64,000 nucleotides of DNA from SZAS-103 sp036496805 (GCA_036496805.1 DASXKN010000026.1:310001-374000); one strand, 5' to 3'; shown: positions 34,755 through 44,026, numbered from the stretch's first letter. The notes: generated from the sequence alone by a model not told the origin. Numbers and translations are program-made.

Positions 34755-35315
34755 TCAGCGACTGCGACGATAGCGGACCAGCAGGATCTGTGGGCCCTGC
34801 GCGGAGTTGAAATCGTGCGGTCGCACACCCGGGCCGAGTTGGTAGCAGATCGTGAGCGTGTCGCCGGAGATTTCGTAGAGCGTGGGAATCAGGCGGCCCG
34901 CGTTCGGCCCCTGCTCGCCGTGGATGTCCATCCTCGACGGGGAACCTTCCGACAAGACCACGTAGTTGCCGCGGTCGCCGGCGAACTCGTAACCGTGCTC
35001 GCTGAGGTTCAACGAGGCGCCGCCGAAGTTGGCGACCGGGAAATCCTTGCCGCCCATCTCGGCGCTGACCGGCGTCCACTGGCCCACCAGCGCGGCGCCG
35101 GCGGGAACGTCGGGTTCGACAGCAGACGCGGAGTGGCCGAACACGCTGCCTGAAACGCGGACGACGCTGTCCGACACGTGGGAGACGCTGTCCGACACAT
35201 GCTGGAAGGAGGAGCAACCGGAAATGGCCAGCGAGAGCGCGAGGGCGCAGAGGACGCGGCGAGGCAGTGCACGTCCTGGCGCGCCATCCCTGGATGCGTT
35301 GCGACGAATCTGCAT
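34755..35315 (-). CDS. Lipoprotein with TIGR03067-like domain
   Basis: 186 residues. A lipoprotein signal peptide ends in the lipobox LAISGC. Next is a short repetitive segment based on HVSDSV (HVSDSVSHVSDSVVRVSGSV). From residue ~75 the sequence follows the TIGR03067 pattern (GQWTPVSAEMGGKDFPVANF, GPNAGRLIPTLYEISGDTLT, ICYQLGPGVRPHDF), a domain best known from Planctomycetes. GGAGGA stands 6 bases before the ATG at 35315, which decides that start. It follows the small membrane protein gene by 17 bases on the same strand. Confidence 0.8.
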   Translation of the reverse strand: MQIRRNASRDGAPGRALPRRVLCALALSLAISGCSSFQHVSDSVSHVSDSVVRVSGSVFGHSASAVEPDVPAGAALVGQWTPVSAEMGGKDFPVANFGGASLNLSEHGYEFAGDRGNYVVLSEGSPSRMDIHGEQGPNAGRLIPTLYEISGDTLTICYQLGPGVRPHDFNSAQGPQILLVRYRRSR

Positions 35316-35332
35316 GAGCATTCCTCCGTGGG

Positions 35333-35602
35333 TCACTTGTTGGCGCCGATGTCCGCATCGGACTGGCTCTGGATGAATTCGCGCTCGAGCACGATCTGCT
35401 GCTTGAGGAGCGCATGCGCGCCCTGCGCGTCGCCGCTCTCGAGTCGCGCCTGGATCGCTTCGAGCTGCCGCAGCTCGGCGCGGTCCTTGATCAAGGACAA
35501 CGATGCAAATTCCCAGGAGGCATGTTTCAACGCCAACGCGGCTCCCGCGCCGAAGGAAGCGAGAGCGAGCAGGATAATCACCAGCCAGATACGCAGCCTC
35601 AT
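35333..35602 (-). CDS. Small membrane-anchored protein
   Basis: 89 residues: one N-terminal hydrophobic helix (WLVIILLALASFGAGAALAL) followed by a helical, probably coiled-coil segment (IKDRAELRQLEAIQARLESG, HALLKQQIVLEREFI). Family not recognised. GGGAGC precedes the ATG. It lies 17 bases upstream of the lipoprotein gene, suggesting a small envelope operon of this gene, the lipoprotein and perhaps the GGDEF gene. Confidence 0.7.
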   Translation of the reverse strand: MRLRIWLVIILLALASFGAGAALALKHASWEFASLSLIKDRAELRQLEAIQARLESGDAQGAHALLKQQIVLEREFIQSQSDADIGANK

Positions 35603-35783
35603 GGGCGCTCCCCCGTGGATCGGACATCGACTCCGGCGCGCGCCCATCCTACTCCGCAAACGGCGTCGCAAGGTGCTGCCGGAGGGAAGCCCAGCCTGCA
35701 ACCACCACACGGCTGGACCGGCGATCTGGCCCCGTCGATGCAAAGCAGGCTGGAACGGCCGAAGCAGGTTTGCCGTCGGCTGC

Positions 35784-37784
35784 TCAGAGCGACCGGACCG
35801 CCTCGACCACCTTGTCGACGGTGAAGCCGAAGTACGGGAACAGTTTCTCGGCCGGCGCCGAGGCGCCGAAGGTGTCGATGCCGATCACCGCGCCATCGAG
35901 GCCCACGTACTTGCGCCAGAAATCGCTCACGCCCGCCTCGACGGCAACACGCTTGCGGCACCACGAGGGCAGCACGCCCTCGCGCCATTCCGGCGGCTGG
36001 CGGTCGAAGACTTCCGTGCATGGCATCGAGACCACGCGCACCTTGATGCCGTTGCCCGCGAGCGCGACCGCGGCCTGGCGCGCGAGCTCGACTTCCGATC
36101 CGGTGGCGATCAGGATCGCGTCGAATTTCGCTTCCGGCGGATCGCTCAGCACGTAGCCGCCGCGCGCGATGTCGGCGACCTGCTGGCTCGTGCGCTGCTG
36201 GTGGGCGACCTTCTGGCGGGTGAAGACCAGGCAGCTGGGGCCATCGCGGCGCTCGATCGCGGCCTTCCACGACACCGCCGACTCGACCGCGTCGCAGGGA
36301 CGCCAGAGGTCGTTGTGCGGGATGTAGCGCAGCGATGCGAGATGCTCGATGGGCTGGTGGGTCGGGCCGTCTTCGCCGAGGCCGATCGAGTCGTGGGTGT
36401 AGACGTGGATGCTGTGCGCGGGGATCAGCGCGCTCATGCGCACCGCGTTGCGCGCGTAGTCGGAGAACACCAGGAAGGTCGCGTCGTAGGGCAGGAAGCC
36501 ACCGTGCAGCGACAGGCCGGTCGAGATCGCGGTCATGCCGAACTCGCGCACGCCGTAGTGGATGTAGTTGCCGGTCGCCTTGTCGTCGAGGATGTTCTTC
36601 GATCCTTTCCAGATCGTGAGGTTGGATTCGGCAAGGTCGGCCGAGCCGCCGATCAGCTCCGGCAAGTGCGGGCCGTAGGCGTCGAGCGCCATCTGCGAAG
36701 CCTTGCGGGTGGCGACTTCGGGGCCGTCGGCCTGCATCTTCGCGATGTAGGCGTCGGCTGCGGCCGCGAAGCCTTCCGGCAACTCCGCGTGCGAGCGACG
36801 CGTCAGTTCGGCGGCGAGGTCGGGATACTGCTGCGCGTAGCGGTCGAACAGCGCGTTCCAAGCGTCCTCGCGCACGCGTCCGGTGTTGCCGGCGCGCCAG
36901 CCATCGTAGATTTCCTGCGGGATCTCGAACGGCGGATACGGCCAGTTCAAGTTGGCGCGCGCTGCGGCGACTTCGTCCTTGCCCAGCGGCGAACCGTGTG
37001 CGGCCTCGCTGTCCTGCTTGTGCGGCGCGCCGAAACCAATGATCGTGCGGCAGCAGATAAGTGTCGGCTTTCCGGTCTCGGCCTGCGCATGCAGGATCGC
37101 TTCGCGGATCGCCCTGGAATCATGGCCGTCGACATCCCGGATCACCTGCCAGCCGTAAGCCTCGAAGCGCGCCGGCGTGTCGTCGTTGAACCAGCCCTGG
37201 GTATGGCCGTCGATCGAGATGTGGTTGTTGTCCCAGAACGCGACGAGCTTGCCGAGATTGAAGGTGCCGGCGAGCGATGCGGCCTCGTGCGAGACGCCTT
37301 CCATCATGCAGCCGTCGCCCATGAAGACCCAGGTCATGTGGTCGACGATGTCGAACTCGGGACGGTTGAACTCGCGCGCGAGCAACTGCTCGGCGAGCGC
37401 GAAGCCGACCGCATTCGCGAAGCCCTGCCCCAGCGGTCCGGTGGTGGTCTCGACGCCTGGAGTGTCCTTGCGCTCGGGATGGCCCGGCGTCATCGAATGC
37501 AACTGGCGGAAGTTCTTCAGCTGCTCCATCGGCAGGTCGTAGCCGGACAGGTGCAGGCAGGCGTACTGCAGCATCGAGCCGTGGCCGTTGGACAGCATGA
37601 AGCGGTCGCGGTTGAACCACTTCGGGTTGTGCGGCGCGTGCCTGAGGAAATCGTTCCACAGCACCTCGGCGATGTCGGCCATGCCCATCGGCATGCCCGG
37701 ATGCCCGGAATTGGCCTGCTGCACCGCGTCGGCGGCGAGGAAGCGGATGGCGTTGGCGAGTTCGCGGCGGGTCGGCTGGGTCAT
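35784..37784 (-). CDS. tkt: Transketolase
   Basis: A 666-residue thiamine-diphosphate enzyme of the pentose phosphate pathway. The N-terminal block reads ELANAIRFLAADAVQQANSG and HPGMPMGMADIAEVLW. The ThDP/Mg site reads MGDGCMMEGVSHEAASLAG with DNNHISIDG. The pyrimidine domain has REFGMTAISTGLSLHGG and the transketolase signature GEDGPTHQPIEHLASLR. The length is that of bacterial enzymes. It stands alone, with short non-coding flanks on both sides. Confidence 0.98.
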   Translation of the reverse strand: MTQPTRRELANAIRFLAADAVQQANSGHPGMPMGMADIAEVLWNDFLRHAPHNPKWFNRDRFMLSNGHGSMLQYACLHLSGYDLPMEQLKNFRQLHSMTPGHPERKDTPGVETTTGPLGQGFANAVGFALAEQLLAREFNRPEFDIVDHMTWVFMGDGCMMEGVSHEAASLAGTFNLGKLVAFWDNNHISIDGHTQGWFNDDTPARFEAYGWQVIRDVDGHDSRAIREAILHAQAETGKPTLICCRTIIGFGAPHKQDSEAAHGSPLGKDEVAAARANLNWPYPPFEIPQEIYDGWRAGNTGRVREDAWNALFDRYAQQYPDLAAELTRRSHAELPEGFAAAADAYIAKMQADGPEVATRKASQMALDAYGPHLPELIGGSADLAESNLTIWKGSKNILDDKATGNYIHYGVREFGMTAISTGLSLHGGFLPYDATFLVFSDYARNAVRMSALIPAHSIHVYTHDSIGLGEDGPTHQPIEHLASLRYIPHNDLWRPCDAVESAVSWKAAIERRDGPSCLVFTRQKVAHQQRTSQQVADIARGGYVLSDPPEAKFDAILIATGSEVELARQAAVALAGNGIKVRVVSMPCTEVFDRQPPEWREGVLPSWCRKRVAVEAGVSDFWRKYVGLDGAVIGIDTFGASAPAEKLFPYFGFTVDKVVEAVRSL

Positions 37785-37896
37785 GGGCGCTGTGTCTATG
37801 CTGTGGAAGCCCCTTCTCGCGTGGAGAGAGGGACGAAGGCCTATTGTCCCATCCCGGGCTTGAGCTGTCGCTCCTGTCGTCTGGAAGCCCCGACGG

Positions 37897-39597
37897 TCAA
37901 TCCGGATAGAGCGGAGGCAGGACGCCTGCGGCAGTCGTGGATTTCACCGGGGCGGCCCAGCGCGGCGCGCGCGCGAAGGCTTCCCGCAGCCGTGCCAGCA
38001 CCTGTTCCGGCGGTTGGCCGTCGCCGCGCCAGCGTGCGGCATCGAAGGCCTGCAAGGCATCGCGCTGCGCGGGATCGGCGAGCCGTCGCGCGACCTCGTG
38101 GAGGTGATGCGGGCGCGGCGCGGGCGCGGCGTCGCACAGGGCCTGAGCGATCGCGGCCGGATCGCCCGCCGCGAGGGCGCGAGGCAATGCCTGCCTGTCC
38201 TGCGGCAACGGTCCCATTGACGCGTCATCGTCCGTCGACCCATCGCCTTCCCCGACCTGGCCGCGACGCCAGCCCCAGGCGAACGTGAGCACCAGCAGCA
38301 CGGCGAGCGCAAGCGTGGCGACCTGCCAGGCGCGCAGCGCACCCGCCGGCGATGCCACGGGTTGAGTAGCGGCATCGCCCGACGTCGAAGCATTGCCTCC
38401 GTTGGCGTTCTGCACCGTCGCGCCCGGCTGCACCTGCACGTCCGGCAATGAAGCGCGCGCCAGCGCGGCGTGGTCGTTGGCCAGATCCCACCATGGCACC
38501 GTCAGGTCGGGCAGGTGCAGCGGGCCGGCATGGTCGACGACGATCGCGAAGCGGCGCGTGCGCTCGGCCCGCAGCGATCCGTCGCGCGCATGCTCCTCGG
38601 TCGAGGAAGGCTCGGGATACACCTGCGCGCCGGCGATCGCAGGCAAGGTGATCTCGGGCAGTTGCGAAGCGGTCACGCCCTCGCCGGATTCGTGCACGAC
38701 CACGCTGAAGGGCTCGCCTGCATGCGGCGTGGAGGCAGGCGGATCGATCGACAGCGTGACCGACTGCGCCGGCAACCAGGGATCGCTCGCCTGCGCGGGA
38801 CGCGGGCGCACCTGCTCGTCGATGGCCTTGCCGATCGCGCGCAGGCCGGTGCCGCCGAGTTCGTCGTCAAACCCGCCGCTGAGGTCGGGCATCGCGCGCC
38901 CCTGGAAGACCGGGGCTGGGACGTGCAACGAGCCACTGTGCTCGGGCTGCAGCAGGTAGTGCCGTTCGAGCACGTCGTAGCGACGTCCCTGCACCACCGC
39001 CGAACCGCGCTCGTCCTCGCCGACCTGGCGCAGGTCGCCGTTGTCGGTGTTGGGCACCTCCAGCGAAGCCTCGAGCAGGGTCGCGGCGTAGTACAGCCGC
39101 ACCGTGTAGATCGCGGCCTGGCCGACATAGGGGTGTTCGGGCGCGATCGCGCTGTCGAGGAAGACCGAACCGCTGCCGTGGGTCGAAGGCTGCATGTCGC
39201 CCGATGGATTCGTGCCCGCGTTCGCGCCGGATGTCCGCGCCGGATCGACGAGCACGCGCAGCGGCGAAGTCCTCTGGCCGCCGAAGTCGAGCGCGGGAAT
39301 GTCGATCATGCCGCTGCGGCGGGGCACGAGGCCGACCGACCATTGCACGCTCGAATGCATGCTGCCGTTGACGATCGTGGTCTGGCTGCCGGTGGAGACG
39401 CCGCGCACGTCGAAGTCCTTCTGCAACGCCGACAGGTCGGGCTTGCCCGACGACGACGAGCCATCGGACTCGATCGTCAGGTTCACGGCATCGCCAAGCG
39501 CGACATGGTCGCGATCCAGCGATGCGCGCACCGCGGCGTCCGCCGATGCGGCGAAGCACAGCAGGAGGACGGCGGACACGATCCACCAGCGTTTCAT
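37897..39597 (-). CDS. batD: BatD-like membrane-anchored protein
   Basis: 566 residues: a signal peptide (cleavage after ADA, ~21), a long extracytoplasmic region of Ig-like beta domains (VRASLDRDHVALGDAVNLTI, VRLYYAATLLEASLEVPN), a single membrane helix near 435-455 (VATLALAVLLVLTFAWGW) and a cytoplasmic helical tail. This is the BatD/oxygen-tolerance layout. It is the last gene of the bat operon; its start overlaps the BatB-BatC stop by 4 bases. The cluster is linked to aerotolerance and envelope stress in other bacteria, by a mechanism not yet settled. Confidence 0.9.
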   Translation of the reverse strand: MKRWWIVSAVLLLCFAASADAAVRASLDRDHVALGDAVNLTIESDGSSSSGKPDLSALQKDFDVRGVSTGSQTTIVNGSMHSSVQWSVGLVPRRSGMIDIPALDFGGQRTSPLRVLVDPARTSGANAGTNPSGDMQPSTHGSGSVFLDSAIAPEHPYVGQAAIYTVRLYYAATLLEASLEVPNTDNGDLRQVGEDERGSAVVQGRRYDVLERHYLLQPEHSGSLHVPAPVFQGRAMPDLSGGFDDELGGTGLRAIGKAIDEQVRPRPAQASDPWLPAQSVTLSIDPPASTPHAGEPFSVVVHESGEGVTASQLPEITLPAIAGAQVYPEPSSTEEHARDGSLRAERTRRFAIVVDHAGPLHLPDLTVPWWDLANDHAALARASLPDVQVQPGATVQNANGGNASTSGDAATQPVASPAGALRAWQVATLALAVLLVLTFAWGWRRGQVGEGDGSTDDDASMGPLPQDRQALPRALAAGDPAAIAQALCDAAPAPRPHHLHEVARRLADPAQRDALQAFDAARWRGDGQPPEQVLARLREAFARAPRWAAPVKSTTAAGVLPPLYPD

Positions 39598-41516
39598 GGC
39601 TCGCCCTCCTGCTGGCGGCGTTGGTATTCGAGCGCGAACTTGCGGCGCAACAGCGATCCCGGCTCATCCGGCACGCGCCGCAGCAGGGTCTCGTTCGCCT
39701 CGCGCTGCTCGCGTTGCGCATTGGATTCGTGCACGACCTGGGCGGTGCGTTGCGCCTTGTCGCCCTTCTTGCGTTCGCGCAGGGCTTGCTGCAATGCCTG
39801 CTGCTCGGCGGCATCGGCCTGTTGCTGCTGCTTGCGATCGGGCGCCGGCTGCTGCGAGGCATCGCGTTCCTGCGAAGCATCCTGGCGCGAGGAGGCCCCC
39901 TGTTGACGGTTCGCTGGCTGCGCTTGCGTCTGCTGCTGCGGAGACTGTTTCTGCTGGCCGGGGGTCGGCTGGCCGCCCTGCTGTTGCGCCTGCTGCTGGC
40001 TGTGTTGCATGTTTTCCTGGTTCTTGCTCTGTCCTTGCTGATCCTGGTCGTGCTGTTGTTGCTGCTGGTTTTGCTGTTGCTGCTGCGGTTTCTGCTGCTG
40101 CGGTTTCTGCTGCTGCGGTTTCTGCTGCCGCGCCTGCTTCTGCTTTTGCATCAACTGCCGGACGATGCCGATGTTGGCCTTCGCGTCGGCCATGTCCGGC
40201 TGCAGCTTCAATGCGCGCTGCCAGGCGTCGATGGCCTGCGGGTAGCGCTGCATCTGCGCGAGCGCGTTGCCGCGGTTGTAGTTCGCGTCGGCATCGTCGA
40301 GCGACGACCACGCGTCGTCTGCGGCCTGGTAATCGCCCTTGCGATAGGCCGCCGCGGCGCGCTGCGCCGAGGTCTGCGCCAGCTCGCCCGCGACGGCGGC
40401 ATCGCCTGCGCGCAGCGCGTGGTCGGCGCGCTGGTCGGCGCGTTGCCACAGGCCGCTCCAGTTGCCCGTCTCCTTCGCCTCGACCTGCGGCGCGGGCAGC
40501 GACCACATCGCCAGCAGCGCCACCGCGAGCCAGCCGCGGCGGAAACCGAGCGCGACCAGCGGCAGCAGGGCCAGCAGCAGGAAAGGCCCGCCGTCGCGCC
40601 AGGCGATCGCGTCGTCGGAAGCACGGCGCATCGACGCCGTCGCTGCCGGATCGAGCACGTCGAGCGCAGCCAGGTCGCCGTCGTTGCTCGTCAATTCGGC
40701 ATAGCGGCCGCCGCCGGCATCGGCCAGTCCGCGCAGTGCGTCGGCATCGAGCCGGGCGATCCGCATGCCGCCCTGGTCGTCCTGCGCGAAGGTGCCATCG
40801 GAGGCCGGCAAAGGCGCGCCCTTCGTCGTGCCGATGCCGATCGCGTCGACCTCGTAGCCTTTCGCGCGCAGCTCGCGCGCTGCCTGCACGGCGGCGGCAT
40901 CGGCGCCGTCGCTGAGCAGCAGGATCGTCCCGCGCGTGAAGCCGGCCTGCGACAACAGGGCTGCGGCGCGACGCAGGCCACGGTCGGCGCGCTGGCCGTC
41001 CACCGGCATGGTGTCGGGCGCGAGGGCGACGATGAGGTCGTCGAGGCTGTGCGCGTCGTCGGAAATCGGCGCGACCGTGAAGGCATCGCCGGCGTAGGCG
41101 ACCAGGCCGATCTGTCCGCCCTTGCGCTGCGCGATGAGCTGCTGGATTTTCAGGCGCGCGCGCAGCAGGCGCGAAGGCGGCAGATCGGCGGCCAGCATGT
41201 GCGAGGACATGTCCTCGACGACCACCAGCGGCGCCTGCGGCGTATAGGTCGCGACCGGTTGCCGCCACGCCGGCCCTGCCAGCGACAGCACCGCCAGCGC
41301 GTAGCAGGCGGCGAACAGCGACGTCGCGGCGGAACGACGCGATGCCGGCGCTTCCTGGAGCAGGCTCGGCAGCAGATGCGGATCGACCGCGCGTGTCCAC
41401 GGTGTGTCGGCATGCGCGCGTCGACGCCACAGCCACCACAGCAGCGGCAGCGCGAGCAGGGCCAGCAGCCACCATGGGCGCAGCAGGTGCGGCAGCGCGT
41501 TCGCCCAGGCGTTCAT
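39594..41516 (-). CDS. BatB-BatC fusion: von Willebrand A domain plus TPR and Gln-rich tail
   Basis: 640 residues. Two N-terminal membrane helices (~12-30 and ~65-85) are followed by a VWA domain (~95-290) and a third helix region (~303-335). TPR repeats follow (ADDAWSSLDDADANYNRGNA, YPQAIDAWQRALKLQPDMAD). Finally there is a ~190-residue Gln-rich tail with QKPQQ repeated three times. BatB and BatC are separate in many bacteria but fused here. The VWA metal site is unusual: at the MIDAS position it reads D102-M-S-S-H106 instead of DxSxS. The start at 41516 overlaps the BatA stop by 4 bases. Confidence 0.88.
   Translation of the reverse strand: MNAWANALPHLLRPWWLLALLALPLLWWLWRRRAHADTPWTRAVDPHLLPSLLQEAPASRRSAATSLFAACYALAVLSLAGPAWRQPVATYTPQAPLVVVEDMSSHMLAADLPPSRLLRARLKIQQLIAQRKGGQIGLVAYAGDAFTVAPISDDAHSLDDLIVALAPDTMPVDGQRADRGLRRAAALLSQAGFTRGTILLLSDGADAAAVQAARELRAKGYEVDAIGIGTTKGAPLPASDGTFAQDDQGGMRIARLDADALRGLADAGGGRYAELTSNDGDLAALDVLDPAATASMRRASDDAIAWRDGGPFLLLALLPLVALGFRRGWLAVALLAMWSLPAPQVEAKETGNWSGLWQRADQRADHALRAGDAAVAGELAQTSAQRAAAAYRKGDYQAADDAWSSLDDADANYNRGNALAQMQRYPQAIDAWQRALKLQPDMADAKANIGIVRQLMQKQKQARQQKPQQQKPQQQKPQQQQQNQQQQQHDQDQQGQSKNQENMQHSQQQAQQQGGQPTPGQQKQSPQQQTQAQPANRQQGASSRQDASQERDASQQPAPDRKQQQQADAAEQQALQQALRERKKGDKAQRTAQVVHESNAQREQREANETLLRRVPDEPGSLLRRKFALEYQRRQQEGEP
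40078..40124. repeat. 15-base tandem repeat, three copies
   Basis: The unit CTGCTGCGGTTTCTG is repeated three times without change inside the BatB-BatC gene and encodes Gln-Lys-Pro-Gln-Gln on the minus strand. Because the unit is a multiple of three, copy changes would lengthen or shorten the tail without a frameshift. Confidence 0.85.
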
Positions 41517-42523
41517 GCGTGCTTCCTCGCCGCCTTGGCCGCCGGCAGCGCGAACATCGCCAGCGCCAGCAGCAGGGCGCTGCCGAGGAACCACGGATAC
41601 AGCTCGATGCGCGGACGCTCGACGCGCTGCGCGCGCAACGCCGGCTCGATGCGATCGAGCTCGGCGTAGATGCCGGCAAGCGATTCGGTGTCGCGCGCGC
41701 GGTAGTAGCGGCCGCCGGTGTCCTGCGCGATCGTGCGCAGGGTTTCCTCGTCGACGCCGTCGTCCTGCATCGGCAGGCTGATGCCGAGCAGCGAGTCGGC
41801 CGCGCCGCCGCCGCCAAAGCCGATCGTGTAGATCCGCACGTGCTCGGAAGCCGCGAGCTTCGCGGCTTTCAGGGGTTCGATGACGCCGGCGTTGCTGACG
41901 CCGTCGGTGAGCAGGATCAGCACGCGGTCGGAGGCGCCCATTCCCGATGTGGCGGATGCGATCAGGCGCTTGACCGCCAGCGCGATCGCATCGCCGATCG
42001 CGGTGTTGTCGCCGGCGAGCCCGGCCTGGCTGTCCAGCAGCTGCTCACGCACGCTCTGGCGATCCCAGGTCAGCGGCATCACGCCGTAGGCGCGGGTGCC
42101 GAATTCGATCAGGCCGACGCGATCGCCGATGCGGCGGGTGAGGAAGTCGCCGAGCACGGCCTTGATCGCGGTGAGACGATCGACCGCCTGGCCACCCAGC
42201 TCCATGTCCGGGGTGCGCATGCTGCCGGACAGGTCGACCGCGAGCAGCAGGTCGCGACCGCTGTGCGGCGGTTGCACGATCTCGCCGAGCTGTTGCGGGC
42301 GCGTGGCGGCGATGCACAGCAGGAGCCAGCCAAGCAGCGGCCACCAGCGCCGCACGCGGCGTCCGTGCGAGTGTTCGTCGGCGGCGTGCATGGCCGCGAA
42401 GGCACGTGCGTAAGGCACGCGCAACGCGGCCCGCGCGATGCGCGGCGCGGCCGGCAGCAGGCGCGCGGCCAGCCACGGCAGCGGCAGCGCGAGCAGCATC
42501 CACGGCCATGCGAACTCAGGCAT
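41513..42523 (-). CDS. batA: BatA, von Willebrand A domain membrane protein
   Basis: 336 residues: membrane helices near 8-22, 60-75 and at the C-terminus (~310-328) bracket a VWA domain. Its MIDAS motif is canonical: LLLAVDLSGSM, with D97-x-S99-x-S101, plus LLTDGVSNAG and IYTIGFGGGG further on. It probably binds a divalent metal and a protein partner on the periplasmic face. GGAGG lies 8 bases before the ATG at 42523, which favours this start over the open frame to 42604. The 5' end overlaps the DUF4381 gene by 8 bases and the 3' end overlaps the BatB-BatC gene by 4. Confidence 0.92.
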   Translation of the reverse strand: MPEFAWPWMLLALPLPWLAARLLPAAPRIARAALRVPYARAFAAMHAADEHSHGRRVRRWWPLLGWLLLCIAATRPQQLGEIVQPPHSGRDLLLAVDLSGSMRTPDMELGGQAVDRLTAIKAVLGDFLTRRIGDRVGLIEFGTRAYGVMPLTWDRQSVREQLLDSQAGLAGDNTAIGDAIALAVKRLIASATSGMGASDRVLILLTDGVSNAGVIEPLKAAKLAASEHVRIYTIGFGGGGAADSLLGISLPMQDDGVDEETLRTIAQDTGGRYYRARDTESLAGIYAELDRIEPALRAQRVERPRIELYPWFLGSALLLALAMFALPAAKAARKHA

Positions 42524-42998
42524 GGTCGCGGCCTCCGAGATCGCCGGCCAGCAGGGAAGCGAAGCGCGCCCGCGCGAGCGTGAGTGCCGGCGCGATGTCG
42601 GCATCGAGCGTGCGCCGGAAGGCGCCGTCCACGAGCAAGCCGCCCGGCCCTTGCGAGAACGCCCGCGCCGGATCCTCGCCGTCGAGGAACTGCAGCCAGG
42701 CCTTGCCGTCCAGCGATGCCGCGGACGGATGGCGGACGAGGACGGCGCGGCGCAGCAGCGTCGAAGCAGCGGCGAGGCGCGCAGGCGCGTCCCGTGCGGC
42801 GGCGACGGCGGTGTCGAATTCGCGCATCGCGACGGCGAGACGTCGCGTGCGCCTGCGTTCGCGGAGGATGCGCCACGTCGTCCACGCGAGCGCGGCCATC
42901 ATCGCTGCGGCCAGCAACCACCAGCCGGGCGCTGGCGGCCACCAGCCCGGAGAAGGCGGCAGGTGGATGTCGTGCAGGCCGGGGACGACGAGGTTCAT
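42516..42998 (-). CDS. DUF4381 single-pass membrane protein of the bat operon
   Basis: 160 residues starting MNLVVPGLHDIHLPPSPGWW, with one membrane helix (WWLLAAAMMAALAWTTWRIL) followed by a basic patch and a soluble helical domain. The pattern LPPxPxWWPPAPGWW before the helix is typical of DUF4381 proteins encoded between the DUF58 and BatA genes. Function unknown; assumed to be a structural partner of the VWA proteins. The start at 42998 is 13 bases after the DUF58 stop. Confidence 0.85.
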   Translation of the reverse strand: MNLVVPGLHDIHLPPSPGWWPPAPGWWLLAAAMMAALAWTTWRILRERRRTRRLAVAMREFDTAVAAARDAPARLAAASTLLRRAVLVRHPSAASLDGKAWLQFLDGEDPARAFSQGPGGLLVDGAFRRTLDADIAPALTLARARFASLLAGDLGGRDHA

Positions 42999-43011
42999 GG
43001 CGACACGCGAT

Positions 43012-43929
43012 TCATGCGACGTGGCGCGGATCGAGCAGGGCGGCAAGCAGCGTGTCGTCGCTGTCTTCGCTGTGGATGACGCATGCACGCGCGCCGAGGC
43101 GCCGCAGACGCTGGGTCTGCGCTTGCAGGGTTTCAGAGAAGGCGCGCCGCCAGCGTCCGCGCGCCACGGCGGCATCGAGGTCGAGGTCGATGCGCGCATC
43201 GCCGAGCGTGAACGGCAGGCGCTCGCGCGGTGGGTGCAGTTCGAGCGGATCGGCCAGCAGCACGACCAGCAGGTCGTGGTGCGTGGCCAGCATGGCAAGC
43301 CGCCCGTCCGCGATATCGGCGAGCGAAGATGCGTCGGCCAGCACGACCAGGCTCGCGCCCGGATGCAGCAGGCGCGCGGCCGTGCCGAGCGCATGGCCGA
43401 GTCCCGCATCCTGCGCTGGCGGTTGCGCGTACCAGCGCACGAGGGCATCGAGCACGCGCAGGGCGCCGCGGCTTCCGCCCTGGGGCGCGAGCGGCGGCTC
43501 GGCGGCTGCGCCACGCAGGGCGCCGATGCGGTCGCCGCGCTGCTGCGCCGCCCATGCCGCGATCGCACCCGCGCGCGCTGCCTGCACCGACTTGAAGCGC
43601 ACGCGCGTGCCGAAATACAGGACCGGCGCGGTGTCGACGACGATCAGCGCGATCCGTTCGCGTTCGGCCTGGAACAGCTTGGTATGCGGCTTGCCGCTGC
43701 GCGCGGTGAGTCGCCAGTCGATGTGGCGGGCATCGTCGCCGGGTGCGTAGGGACGCGACTCGGCGTATTCCATGCCGCGCCCGCGGAAGGGCGAAGGTGC
43801 GGGGCCGGCGACCGCCGCCGCGGCCCGCGTCGCCGGCGGCCAGCCGCGCACGCGGTCGCGCAGCGCGATCAGCTCGTGCAGGGTCGGACGCAGTCCGTCG
43901 GCGGGTGCGGGCGATGAGGCATGCAGCAT
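43012..43929 (-). CDS. DUF58 domain protein of the bat/MoxR cluster
   Basis: 305 residues. The DUF58 signature is clear: GRGMEYAESRPYAPGDDARH, IDWRLTARSGKPHTKLFQAE and ERIALIVVDTAPVLYFGTR. The C-terminal part is VWA-like (LVVLADASSLADIADG). DUF58 proteins nearly always sit next to a MoxR ATPase and are thought to be its clients or adaptors. GAGGGG stands upstream of the ATG at 43929. The 97-base gap to the MoxR stop holds a hairpin (CATCGGC-TGT-GCCGATG, 43961-43977) that may reduce read-through. Confidence 0.9.
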   Translation of the reverse strand: MLHASSPAPADGLRPTLHELIALRDRVRGWPPATRAAAAVAGPAPSPFRGRGMEYAESRPYAPGDDARHIDWRLTARSGKPHTKLFQAERERIALIVVDTAPVLYFGTRVRFKSVQAARAGAIAAWAAQQRGDRIGALRGAAAEPPLAPQGGSRGALRVLDALVRWYAQPPAQDAGLGHALGTAARLLHPGASLVVLADASSLADIADGRLAMLATHHDLLVVLLADPLELHPPRERLPFTLGDARIDLDLDAAVARGRWRRAFSETLQAQTQRLRRLGARACVIHSEDSDDTLLAALLDPRHVA

Positions 43930-44026
43930 GAAAAGACCCCTCACCCCACCATCGGCTGTGCCGATGGTTCCCCCCTCTCCCGCTTCGCGGGCGAGGGACG
44001 GCAGCGTCGCTTCGCGACTTGTGTAT

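Noticed and set aside
35178..38288. 1036-codon open frame across the transketolase region
   Set aside because: Spans several genes and intergenic DNA on the opposite strand with no domain-like sequence.
39780..40140. Gln-rich region as a separate gene
   Set aside because: It continues in frame from the TPR part of the BatB-BatC protein, with no start or ribosome-binding site between.
43930..44026. Hairpin-rich gap as a small RNA or tRNA
   Set aside because: Only one short stem (CATCGGC/GCCGATG); no cloverleaf and no promoter signal.
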